A stretch of DNA of 64,000 nucleotides, taken from positions 7,680 through 71,679 of the forward strand of contig NZ_JADNAT010000019.1 of assembly GCF_015550425.1 (NCBI RefSeq), written 5' to 3'. The stretch is from Clostridium sp. 1001275B_160808_H3. GTDB lineage: Bacteria; Bacillota; Clostridia; Clostridiales; Clostridiaceae. Shown piece after piece: positions 9,397-17,341 of this stretch (its first letter is position 1; each line of letters begins with the position of its first letter). Both the position numbers and the translations under genes were made by a program. The notes beneath the pieces are model-generated. The model was not told the origin of the DNA. It ran no database searches and saw nothing but the letters and a program-made list of their open reading frames with translations.

Positions 9397-9963
9397 TTAT
9401 TTTATTCTTAGTATATTTGAATCATTTCTTAGCTTCTCCATTATTTTATCCTTCATATATCTAAGCTTATGATATTCAATATTTGTTCTTTTAGAATACT
9501 CTTTTAAAGTTATACCTTGTACATAAATACTATTAAGTAAAGCTTTTTCATCCTCATTAAGCATCTCTATAGATTTAAATAAAATGCTACTTAATTCCTT
9601 CTTGATACATTCTTCAGAGACATCTGTATTTTGATCTATAATTTCTTCTACGTTTATTGAACTTGCAATTTCTTTATTTAACTTATTTTCGTAGTACTTA
9701 TTAGTTGCTTTTTCTATTTCTTTGTACATCTTATTTTTTATGCATTTTTGTACGTAAGCAGGAAAGGAATCACTTAAATCAGTATTAAATTTTTCTAAGG
9801 ATTCAATAATTGTAAGCCTCGCTATTTGCTTAATATCCTCTTGACTATACCCGTAAATATAATAGCTAATTGAAGTTTTGTAAACTAGTGGTTCAAAGTT
9901 TTTTAATATTTCTTCCATTGACTTTTTATCCCCTTGTTTAGCCCTCACTATTAATTGATTCAT
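9397..9963 (-). CDS. Sigma-70-like factor with a LexA-type box in its promoter
   Basis: 188 residues. The N-terminus (LIVRAKQGDKKSMEEILKNFEPLV) is the usual opening of small clostridial sigma factors, followed by a region-2-like segment (GYSQEDIKQIARLTIIESLEKF) and a C-terminal region-4 helix-turn-helix (LNEDEKALLNSIYVQGITLKEYSKRTN). The length fits the group-5 set (TcdR, BotR, TetR, UviA). AGAGGAG precedes the ATG. A 14-base LexA-type box abuts its -10 hexamer, so DNA-damage induction is likely, as known for uviA of C. perfringens. What it transcribes is not visible: no toxin or bacteriocin gene is in the window. Confidence 0.7.
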   Translation of the reverse strand: MNQLIVRAKQGDKKSMEEILKNFEPLVYKTSISYYIYGYSQEDIKQIARLTIIESLEKFNTDLSDSFPAYVQKCIKNKMYKEIEKATNKYYENKLNKEIASSINVEEIIDQNTDVSEECIKKELSSILFKSIEMLNEDEKALLNSIYVQGITLKEYSKRTNIEYHKLRYMKDKIMEKLRNDSNILRIK

Positions 9964-9994
9964 AAATTCATCTCCTCTAATAATTTATAATTAA

Positions 9995-10015
9995 ATTATA
10001 TCAAACGCACGTTCG
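9995..10015 (-). promoter_or_regulatory. -10 hexamer with overlapping LexA (SOS) box
   Basis: Reading leftward, CGAACGTGCGTTTG (10015-10002) fits the Gram-positive LexA consensus CGAACRNRYGTTYG at every position. It is followed after one base by TATAAT (10000-9995), 31 bases before the ATG of the sigma-like gene. LexA bound here would block polymerase. Consensus match seen directly; binding is inference. Confidence 0.65.
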
Positions 10016-10151
10016 TCAAGCTACAATTACTTATCGCAATTTCTGACAGTGAAATTTTATTTCAAGAAAATTTTCATTTTTTAGCATTATAGTTTATACT
10101 AAATATAAAGAGTTGTTTTTGACTTAATTTTTTTCTTGGAGGGATATACAT

Positions 10152-10994
10152 ATGAAGCAAAATATTAAATTGATTTGCATAGACATGGATGGTACTTTAT
10201 TAAATAGCAAACATGAAATTAGTGAAAGAAATAAAGAAGCTTTAAGAAAAGCAAATAGCTTAGGAGTTAATATTGCTATTACTACTGGAAGACTTTTTTG
10301 CTCAGCAAGATATTATGCTGATTTAATTGGAATCGATTCACCTGTTATAGGCTCTAATGGAGCATATATTAAGCATAAATATGATGACATAGCTATTTTA
10401 GAAAATCCTATTCCTAAGGATGTAGCTATTGAAATTTATAAGATTGTTAAAAAGCATGGATTAACTATTAACTTTAATAGCTGGGATACTCTTATAAGAG
10501 AAGATGAAGTTCCTGCAACTCATGCTTATACTATAATGAACAAATATTTACCAGACGATAAAAAAGTTAAATTTATAGTTAACAGTGATGTTATTAAAAC
10601 AATAAATAACTTTGATGGAAAAATTCTTAAGGGTATTGTTATTGAAGAAGCTGAAAATAAGGATAACCTATGGGCAGCTAAAGATGAGCTTAAAGAAACC
10701 TTTGGTGATAAGCTTCATGTTGTTAGTTCTGGAACAGATAACTTTGAAGTTATGGTTGGAACTACATCTAAAGGAAATGCAGTTGCACATTTAGCTGATA
10801 CTCTTAATATAAATCCACAAGAAGTTATGTGTATAGGTGATTCTGAAAATGATATTTCAATGCTTAAGTTTGCTGGAATTAGTGTTGCTATGGGCAATGG
10901 TCTTCAAATTGTAAAAGATATTGCTGATTTTGTAACTGACACTAATAATAATGATGGTGTTGCTAAGGCTATTGAGATGTTTGTTTTAAAATAA
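10152..10994 (+). CDS. HAD-superfamily phosphatase, Cof type (IIB)
   Basis: 280 residues. HAD motif I is CIDMDGTLLNS (nucleophile Asp and Asp+2), motif II is ITTGRL, motif III includes the lysine in TSKGNAV, and motif IV is GDSENDISML. The large cap between motifs II and III is the IIB cap. Such enzymes dephosphorylate sugar phosphates, pyridoxal phosphate or FMN; the substrate cannot be predicted. GGAGGG sits 9 bases before ATG. Monocistronic, closed by a terminator. Confidence 0.88.
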   Translation: MKQNIKLICIDMDGTLLNSKHEISERNKEALRKANSLGVNIAITTGRLFCSARYYADLIGIDSPVIGSNGAYIKHKYDDIAILENPIPKDVAIEIYKIVKKHGLTINFNSWDTLIREDEVPATHAYTIMNKYLPDDKKVKFIVNSDVIKTINNFDGKILKGIVIEEAENKDNLWAAKDELKETFGDKLHVVSSGTDNFEVMVGTTSKGNAVAHLADTLNINPQEVMCIGDSENDISMLKFAGISVAMGNGLQIVKDIADFVTDTNNNDGVAKAIEMFVLK

Positions 10995-11004
10995 TTTTTT
11001 AATA

Positions 11005-11037
11005 AAAAAGCTATGAGATCTTGTCTCATAGCTTTTT
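11005..11037. terminator. Bidirectional terminator between the HAD and sugar dehydrogenase genes
   Basis: Perfect stem AAAAAGCTATGAGA / TCTCATAGCTTTTT with a 5-base loop and A/T runs on both sides. It serves the rightward HAD gene and the leftward dehydrogenase gene. Confidence 0.85.
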
Positions 11038-11051
11038 ATAAAAATTTTAAA

Positions 11052-12368
11052 TTATAATTTATAAATCTTTTCTCTATTATTAACAACGTTCTTAGTTGCA
11101 TTTCTTGTATCATAAACAACTTTAGCTCTATCAACTATTTGTTCATAGTCATAAACTGTATGACCTGTTGTTATAACTACCATATCAGATTCATCGATAA
11201 CTTCTTTCCAATCTACTGAATGATAAGTTTTTCCTTTGTATTTAGCAGTATCACAGAAAGGATCGTTAACTATGACTTCTGCACCATTCTTTTCTAATAG
11301 TTCTATAACTTTAAATGATGGTGATTCTCTATAGTCATCAATATCGTTCTTATATGCTAATCCCATAACTAATACTTTTGATCCATTTAAAGCCTTTTTA
11401 TGTTTGTTTAATATCTTCATGATATTTTCTAAAACGAAATCTGGCATAGAATCGTTGATGATTCCTGATGTTTCAATAAGCTTAGTATGATAATCATATT
11501 CCTTAGCTTTCCATTCTAAGTAGAAAGGATCTAGTGGGATACAGTGTCCACCAAGTCCTGGACCTGGGTAAAATGGCATAAATCCATATGGCTTAGTTTT
11601 AGCAGCATCTATAACTTCCCATACATCTATTCCCATTCTGTTACAAAGAATAGCCATTTCATTTGCTAAACCTATGTTTATATTTCTAAATGTATTTTCT
11701 AATATCTTTTCCATTTCAGCTACTGCTGGTGAAGAAACTTTATGAATTTCTCCTTCTAACACATTTTCATATAAAGCAGCTGCTATTTCTGTACACTCTT
11801 CTGTGCATCCACCAACTACTTTTGGAGTATTTTTAGTATTGTAGCTCTTATTACCTGGATCTACTCTTTCTGGAGAGAATGCTAAGAAGAAATCTTCTCC
11901 ACACTTTAATCCACTTTCTTCTAATATTGGTTTAAGTACTTCTTCTGTTGTTCCTGGATAAGTAGTACTTTCTAATATTACTATCATACCTTTATGTAAA
12001 TACTTTGCAACATCTTTTGTTGAATTTACAACATATGATAAATCTGGTTGCTTATATAAATCAAGTGGAGTTGGTACGCAAATACAAACTGTATCTACAT
12101 CTTTTATAAAACTAAAATCTGTAGTAGCTTTTAAAAGACCTTTTTCTGTTAATTCTTTTAATTCAGCATCTACAACATCTCCAATGTAGTTTTGACCATT
12201 ATTAACCATTTCTACTTTTTGATCTTGAACATCAAATCCAATTGTTTGATATCCTGCATTTGCTTTTTCAACTGCTAAAGGTAATCCAACATAACCTAGA
12301 CCTACTACACCAACTTTTGCAGTTTTATTATTTATTTTTTGTAATAATTCATCTTTTAAAACTGACAT
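11052..12368 (-). CDS. UDP-N-acetyl-hexosamine 6-dehydrogenase (WbpA/WecC-like)
   Basis: 438 residues. It has an N-terminal NAD-binding motif VGVVGLGYVGLPLA, the CVPTPLD loop, SPERVDPG, and the catalytic cysteine motif GPGLGGHCIPLDP near residue 265. These separate it from the UDP-glucose dehydrogenase at 2.4 kb. Family members make UDP-ManNAcA or UDP-GlcNAcA. AGGAGG lies 7 bases before the ATG. The neighbouring DegT aminotransferase upstream (12690-13868) could act on a 3-keto derivative of its product, as WbpE does after WbpA (inference). A promoter of its own is likely, given the 320-base gap upstream. Confidence 0.87.
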   Translation of the reverse strand: MSVLKDELLQKINNKTAKVGVVGLGYVGLPLAVEKANAGYQTIGFDVQDQKVEMVNNGQNYIGDVVDAELKELTEKGLLKATTDFSFIKDVDTVCICVPTPLDLYKQPDLSYVVNSTKDVAKYLHKGMIVILESTTYPGTTEEVLKPILEESGLKCGEDFFLAFSPERVDPGNKSYNTKNTPKVVGGCTEECTEIAAALYENVLEGEIHKVSSPAVAEMEKILENTFRNINIGLANEMAILCNRMGIDVWEVIDAAKTKPYGFMPFYPGPGLGGHCIPLDPFYLEWKAKEYDYHTKLIETSGIINDSMPDFVLENIMKILNKHKKALNGSKVLVMGLAYKNDIDDYRESPSFKVIELLEKNGAEVIVNDPFCDTAKYKGKTYHSVDWKEVIDESDMVVITTGHTVYDYEQIVDRAKVVYDTRNATKNVVNNREKIYKL

Positions 12369-12689
12369 TACTTTTCCTCCTAATCAATTAAAAACTTGAT
12401 AATTGATAATATAAAATTGTTATTTTTTTATTTTTTTAGATTATATATGTCTCAATTAATATCTTACAAGTTAACACTAGTAAATTATTAAATAATTAAC
12501 ACATGCTTGTTAAGTAAAATAGTAAAAGTAAAAATATTATATAAGTTAGTTTACTTCTAAATTGGGTCAAATATCATTAACTACAATTCTAAATATAATT
12601 AAATATTTGCAATTAAACTAATTTTCCTATATTAGTTTAGCATTTATTATAGTTTAATCAAATGTTAAATATTTATTTCAACTTATATA
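12369..12689. other. AT-rich gap, no gene
   Basis: About 320 bases upstream of the sugar dehydrogenase gene. It contains AACTTGATAATTGATAAT next to the gene, part of the dispersed ATTGATAATTGAC repeat type, and otherwise only A/T tracts. No GC-rich terminator stem or open frame was found. Confidence 0.5.
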
Positions 12690-13868
12690 TTATTTAACTT
12701 TGCTTATTATATACTCAACTTGCTCTTTTGTTAACTCTGGATATACAGGTATAGCAAAAGTTCTATGTGATAAGTATTCAGATACAGGCATATCCCCTTC
12801 TTTGTATCCTAAATCTTTATAAACTTTTTGAAGGTGTAATGGTACTGGGTAATATACACCTGTTGCAATTCCAGCTTCTTTAAGTTTAGTTAAAACTTCT
12901 TCTCTATTTTCAGATTGTAATATATACATGTGATATACATGTTCATTGTAGTCTTTTGCTACTGGAGTTACTAAATCACTATTCTGTAAAGCTTCATCAT
13001 AAAGCTCAACTATTTCTCTTCTCTTTGCATTCCAACTATCTATTTCTTTTAACTTTACACTTAAAATAGCAGCTTGAATTGCATCTAATCTTGTATTGAA
13101 TCCTATTAAATAGTTATAGTATTTAAGTGGATTATAAACTGTATCGTTTGCTCCTTCAGCAGTTTTAACTTCTTCTTCTATATTATTTAAAAGGTTATAT
13201 GCCTTTTGGCCATTTTCTCCACTTCCGTGAGTTCTTAATGCCCTTGCAATAGTAGCAATTTTATCATCGTTTGTTACTATCATTCCACCATCGCCAGCAC
13301 ACCCTAAGTTCTTTGTTGGGAAGAATGAGAAGCACGCAACATCACCTAATGTTCCTATCTTTCTTCCTTTATATTTTCCACCTACAGCTTGGCAAGCATC
13401 TTCTATTACATATAAATTATGCTTTTTAGCTATTTCATTGATTTCATCCATATCTGCTGATTGACCAAATATATGTACAGGCATTATGGCTTTTGTTTTT
13501 GAAGTTATTTTTTCTTCTATTTTTGTTACATCTATATTAAAAGTTTCCTTATTTACATCTACAAATACAGGTGTCGCTCCTACTGCTGAAATAGCTTCTG
13601 CTGTTGCAAAAAAAGTAAATGGAGTTGTTATTACTTCATCTCCTTTGCCTATTTCCATTGATTTAAGAGCTAGTACTAGCGCATCTGTTCCATTTCCTAC
13701 TGATATTGCATGTTTTACTCCTATGAAGTCTGCAAATTCTTTTTCAAAATCTGTTACTGTTTTTCCCATTATGTAATTAGCTGAAGATAATACTCCTAAA
13801 GCAGCCTTATCTAATTTTTCACCTAATGAATCATATTGAGCTTTTAAATCTATTAAAGGTATATTCAT
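12690..13868 (-). CDS. DegT/DnrJ/EryC1 sugar aminotransferase (WbpE-like)
   Basis: 392 residues, fold-type I PLP enzyme. It starts IPLIDLKAQY, as in WbpE and related 3-aminotransferases. Other motifs are GNGTDALVLAL, EDACQAVGGKYKG and the Schiff-base lysine K186 in FFPTKNLGCAGDGG. A stretch around residues 218-253 (HGSGENGQKAYNLLNN and on) is longer and more acidic than usual. The reaction is transfer of an amino group from glutamate to a keto sugar nucleotide. It is probably for polysaccharide synthesis together with the dehydrogenase downstream. Confidence 0.88.
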   Translation of the reverse strand: MNIPLIDLKAQYDSLGEKLDKAALGVLSSANYIMGKTVTDFEKEFADFIGVKHAISVGNGTDALVLALKSMEIGKGDEVITTPFTFFATAEAISAVGATPVFVDVNKETFNIDVTKIEEKITSKTKAIMPVHIFGQSADMDEINEIAKKHNLYVIEDACQAVGGKYKGRKIGTLGDVACFSFFPTKNLGCAGDGGMIVTNDDKIATIARALRTHGSGENGQKAYNLLNNIEEEVKTAEGANDTVYNPLKYYNYLIGFNTRLDAIQAAILSVKLKEIDSWNAKRREIVELYDEALQNSDLVTPVAKDYNEHVYHMYILQSENREEVLTKLKEAGIATGVYYPVPLHLQKVYKDLGYKEGDMPVSEYLSHRTFAIPVYPELTKEQVEYIISKVK

Positions 13869-14030
13869 TGTTATACGCTCCTTTATATTTTTCTTTAAAT
13901 ATAAAACTAATATTAATATTTTACCACATTTATTTATAGATACAAACTTTTTTAATTGAAATTCTTAGACTATTGTGTAAGTAAATGTTAAAATTATACT
14001 ATAAAATATTAATTTTAGGAGTGTGCATTG

Positions 14031-15248
14031 ATGATTGATATAATTACTAATAAATTCTATTTGAAATTATGTTATATATTTATAGGTATATCATTTGCAA
14101 CTGTTATATCAGATTTACCGTATTTCAACATTTTTAATAAAATAGTACTACTTATAGGATTAGCATTTACAGCTTTAAATCTATTAGAAATTACATTCTT
14201 TAAAAGAAGGAAAATTTATTATTTTGAAATATGTCTTTATATCTTTTTACTATTAACCTTATTTTTAAATTTTACTCAATATAAATTAAATGAAAACTTA
14301 AAGGTTTGGTTAGTTAATTTTATGATAATGACAGTTATCTTTTCAATTGATACTTATAAAAATAAGAAAAAACTTTTAAAGGAATTAAATATAATATCTT
14401 ATTTTTATGTTGGATTGACATTTGTTACTTCCTTGGTTTCATTAATAATGATTTTTATGAATAAAGTAATAACTGTAGATTTAGGAATTAAGGATGATGC
14501 CCCTTTAATTTTAACTTATAAAGGGCTTTTCAAAAATGAAAATTCTTTTGGAATAGCTGCTGTTCTTTCTCTTTTTATAGCTTTGTATTTACTTCATTGC
14601 TCTAAAAATAAATATATAAGAACTTTTTTATATTCTAATATATTGATTCAAGCTATTTCTATATTTGTTGGAGGAGCTAGAAGTGCTTATTTCCCATTTA
14701 TAGCTTTAGTATTTTTATTTTTAATCTTTAAATTCAAAAATATTTATTTAAGAATTTCCTTTGTGGTAATACCCATTATTATCTCAATAGTATCTTTCTT
14801 TACTCTTCCAGATAATATACTTCATAAAATATTAACTAGTAGAGAATATTTATGGCAAACTGCTCTTAGGCTGTTAAAAGTAGTACCCTTAACAGGTGTT
14901 GGATATGTAAATAAAGCTGGAAGGTTAAAGGACTTAAGAGTTACCTATCTACAAGGATTAGATGCTGGAGGATTACATAATATATTTTTTGAAATAGCTT
15001 GTGTTAATGGAATACCTGCAACAATTATATTTATACTTTTTATTATATTCTTATTTGTTTTCTTCATAAGAAAGTTAGACAAATTGCCACCTAAATTCAA
15101 ACTTAAATATGGATATGTTTTTGCTTTATGTTTAGGAATAGTCTTAATTAACCTTATGGAAAGTAGCTTAGTTTATATAATTAGTTTTATATCTATAATA
15201 TTTTGGATTTATTCTGGTTATCTCGTAGCTATCTTAGAAAAAGAATAG
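14031..15248 (+). CDS. O-antigen ligase / Wzy-like membrane protein
   Basis: About 405 residues with around ten predicted membrane spans and a central stretch GLFKNENSFGIAA plus GGARSAYFPF, which resemble the Wzy_C/O-antigen ligase family. ATG 14031 follows AGGAG by 9 bases; a TTG one codon earlier is possible. It stands alone, divergent from the aminotransferase gene, and is distinct in sequence from the Wzy-like protein at 0.2-1.6 kb. It may polymerise or ligate a second glycan whose sugar-nucleotide genes flank it. This role is inference. Confidence 0.72.
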   Translation: MIDIITNKFYLKLCYIFIGISFATVISDLPYFNIFNKIVLLIGLAFTALNLLEITFFKRRKIYYFEICLYIFLLLTLFLNFTQYKLNENLKVWLVNFMIMTVIFSIDTYKNKKKLLKELNIISYFYVGLTFVTSLVSLIMIFMNKVITVDLGIKDDAPLILTYKGLFKNENSFGIAAVLSLFIALYLLHCSKNKYIRTFLYSNILIQAISIFVGGARSAYFPFIALVFLFLIFKFKNIYLRISFVVIPIIISIVSFFTLPDNILHKILTSREYLWQTALRLLKVVPLTGVGYVNKAGRLKDLRVTYLQGLDAGGLHNIFFEIACVNGIPATIIFILFIIFLFVFFIRKLDKLPPKFKLKYGYVFALCLGIVLINLMESSLVYIISFISIIFWIYSGYLVAILEKE

Positions 15249-15291
15249 ATTATTTCTTTATTAATTTATTCCTTACTTAATATTAAGTTTT

Positions 15292-15347
15292 AAAGATTTA
15301 GATTTTATTAAGCATTAATTTGTTTTTTATAAAATCTAAGTCTTTTT
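15292..15347 (+). terminator. Terminator after the O-antigen ligase-like gene
   Basis: Arms AAAGATTTAGATTTTAT and ATAAAATCTAAGTCTTT pair over 17 bases with one wobble, and a T run follows. The stem is AT-rich but long. Confidence 0.65.
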
Positions 15348-15395
15348 AATATTAACTAATAATATTAACTAATAATATTAACTAATAATATTAAG
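15348..15395. repeat. 13-bp tandem repeat (AATATTAACTAAT), three copies plus a partial
   Basis: AATATTAACTAAT is repeated perfectly at 15348, 15361 and 15374, then a partial copy AATATTAAG. It lies between two terminator hairpins. Probably slippage-generated. Confidence 0.9.
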
Positions 15396-15462
15396 AATAA
15401 AAGCTAAGTATTTATAAACTGTCAATTTTACTTCTATCAGTTATAAAAACTTAGCTTTTATT
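15396..15462. terminator. Second long hairpin between convergent genes
   Basis: AATAAAAGCTAAGT...ATAACT-type arms pair across a loop of about 18 bases (15396-15420 with 15439-15462). Probably a terminator for the leftward aminotransferase gene, or bidirectional. Confidence 0.5.
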
Positions 15463-15629
15463 TTAGTATTTAATATTACTTTTATATTCTATACTTTTAA
15501 AACTTTTATGATTTTAATCTCTATCAATAAGCTTTCAATAATTTATCAATAACTCTACAATAATATTATTATAAATTTGTATTATTTATTTGTAATATTA
15601 TTTTAAATTTACATTCTTTATCTATAATA

Positions 15630-16838
15630 TTACATATTCATTATATTTTTAACTTCTTTGACTAACTCTATTGCAATATATTCTACATCACTTAATTCTA
15701 ATGTACTATAAACAGGTAGTGAAATTTCATTTGCATATTGAGCATATGCATTTGGATAATCTTCTATTTTATAGCCTAGATTTTTATAAAGCGTGAACAT
15801 TGGTAATGGCTTAAAGTGAACATTCGTTGAAATTCCCTTTTCTGCTAATCTTTGAATAAGTATATTTCTCTTTTCTTCATTAAATCCTTTTATTCTTAAT
15901 GGATATAGGTGATATGAACTTTCTGTACCTTCACCATATTCTGTAACTGGAATTATTGAAAAATCTTCTTTTTCTAAGATTCTTGTATAAGTATTAAAAA
16001 TTTCTTTTCTATACTTTAGCATATCTTCATATCTTGTTAATTGAACTCTACCTATAGCTGCATTTATATCCGTCATATTGCATTTAAAACCATCTGTAAT
16101 TATATCGTATTCCCAAGCTCCAGCTTTCATTTTAGATAATGCATCTTTTGATTGTCCATGTAATGAAGTAAACTTAAAGTCTTGGAATAAGTTTTCTCTT
16201 CCTTTAAAGTTATTATCGTTATATGTTATTGCTCCACCTTCAGCAGTTGTAAAGTTTTTAACTGCATGGAAAGAGAATGTATGAAAATCACATTGCGCTC
16301 CAACTCTTTGACCTTTATATTTTGCTCCAAAGGCATGAGCTGAATCTACAATTATAATTATATCTTCTCTATTTTTTTCTTTTAAAACTTCTTTTATTCT
16401 ATCGTAATCACAAGGTACTCCTGCAAAATCAACAGGCATTATAACCTTTGTTTTTTCTGTTATTAAATCTCCTAGTTTATCATAGTCAATAAAGAAAGAA
16501 TCCTTTGCTACATCACAAAATATAGGTTTTATACCTCTATGAACTGCTACACTTGCTGTTGCTGTATATGTGTAAGGAGTTGTTATTATCTCGTCTCCTT
16601 CCTTTATATCAAAAACCTTTAATATAAGCTCCATTGCTGCTGTTGCACTATTTAATGCTACAGCTTTATTTGATTCACAATACTGTGCTAATTCTTCTTC
16701 AAACTTAGCAAGAGTTGGTCCTGATGTTATCCATCCTGATCTTAAAACTTCTACTACTGCATTAATTTCTGCTTCAGTTATATCTGGAGGAGAAAACGGT
16801 ATTTTTTTCACATTATCCATTCTTTTCAATCCTTTCAT
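15630..16838 (-). CDS. DegT/DnrJ/EryC1 sugar aminotransferase (PseC/ArnB-like)
   Basis: 402 residues. The opening IPFSPPDITEAEINAV and SGWITSGP matches 4-aminotransferases of UDP-4-keto-6-deoxy or pentose sugars (ArnB, PglE, PseC). The Schiff-base lysine is in FHAVKNFTTAEGG, and VDSAHAFGAKYKG precedes it. It would make a UDP-4-amino sugar for a surface glycan. A second possible start (MDNVKK, 16820) has AAGGA nearby, so the true N-terminus is uncertain by six residues. No partner dehydratase is adjacent. It is clearly different from the aminotransferase at 12.7 kb. Confidence 0.87.
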   Translation of the reverse strand: MKGLKRMDNVKKIPFSPPDITEAEINAVVEVLRSGWITSGPTLAKFEEELAQYCESNKAVALNSATAAMELILKVFDIKEGDEIITTPYTYTATASVAVHRGIKPIFCDVAKDSFFIDYDKLGDLITEKTKVIMPVDFAGVPCDYDRIKEVLKEKNREDIIIIVDSAHAFGAKYKGQRVGAQCDFHTFSFHAVKNFTTAEGGAITYNDNNFKGRENLFQDFKFTSLHGQSKDALSKMKAGAWEYDIITDGFKCNMTDINAAIGRVQLTRYEDMLKYRKEIFNTYTRILEKEDFSIIPVTEYGEGTESSYHLYPLRIKGFNEEKRNILIQRLAEKGISTNVHFKPLPMFTLYKNLGYKIEDYPNAYAQYANEISLPVYSTLELSDVEYIAIELVKEVKNIMNM

Positions 16839-17244
16839 TCTATATCCTATACATTGGATACTTTTATCAACTATTCTTAAGTATATCAGCTTTATTTACA
16901 ATTATATATTTATATATATTAAAGTTCAAGTTTGTTAAATTTTATTATACTTAAACTATGCTAATATAAACTATAATAAATATAATATTTAATTTCCTTA
17001 TTACCTTTGTTAATTATTTCAAAATATATAATTGAAAATAATTAACAAAGGGCGCGGTCTCAGAAAGCTATTTGATATAAAATTTATTAAATTTCAAGTA
17101 GTTTTATTGCCTAAAAAAAGTTAATTTCTTATTTTTATAAAGGGTCTCACGAAACGCGAGCACCTTCTAAAGCATTGATTTTTACTAACTTAAACTCATT
17201 TTTAAAGTCAAATAGAAATTTTCAGCTAATATTTATATATACTC
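16839..17244. other. Gap with two GC-rich direct repeats (GGTCTCA...GAAA)
   Basis: No gene is seen. Two GC-rich islets stand out in very AT-rich DNA: AAAGGGCGCGGTCTCAGAAA (17047-17066) and AAAGGGTCTCACGAAACGCG (17140-17159). They share AAAGGG and GGTCTCA in direct orientation about 93 bases apart. The second can fold into a CTCACG/CGCGAG hairpin with one mismatch. This might be the remains of a structured RNA or element end; function unknown. Confidence 0.4.
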
Positions 17245-17275
17245 AAAAAGGGAAGCTCTAATTAGAACTTCCCTT
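17245..17275 (-). terminator. Terminator of the CWB2 autolysin gene
   Basis: Reading leftward, AAGGGAAGTTCT / AGAGCTTCCC pair with one G-U and an AATT loop, followed by TTTTTGAG. Confidence 0.8.
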
Positions 17276-17341
17276 CTTATCAGCTAATATCAAAATTAAT
17301 TTTGATACAGCCCCTTTTAATTCCTATGTCTAATATATATT

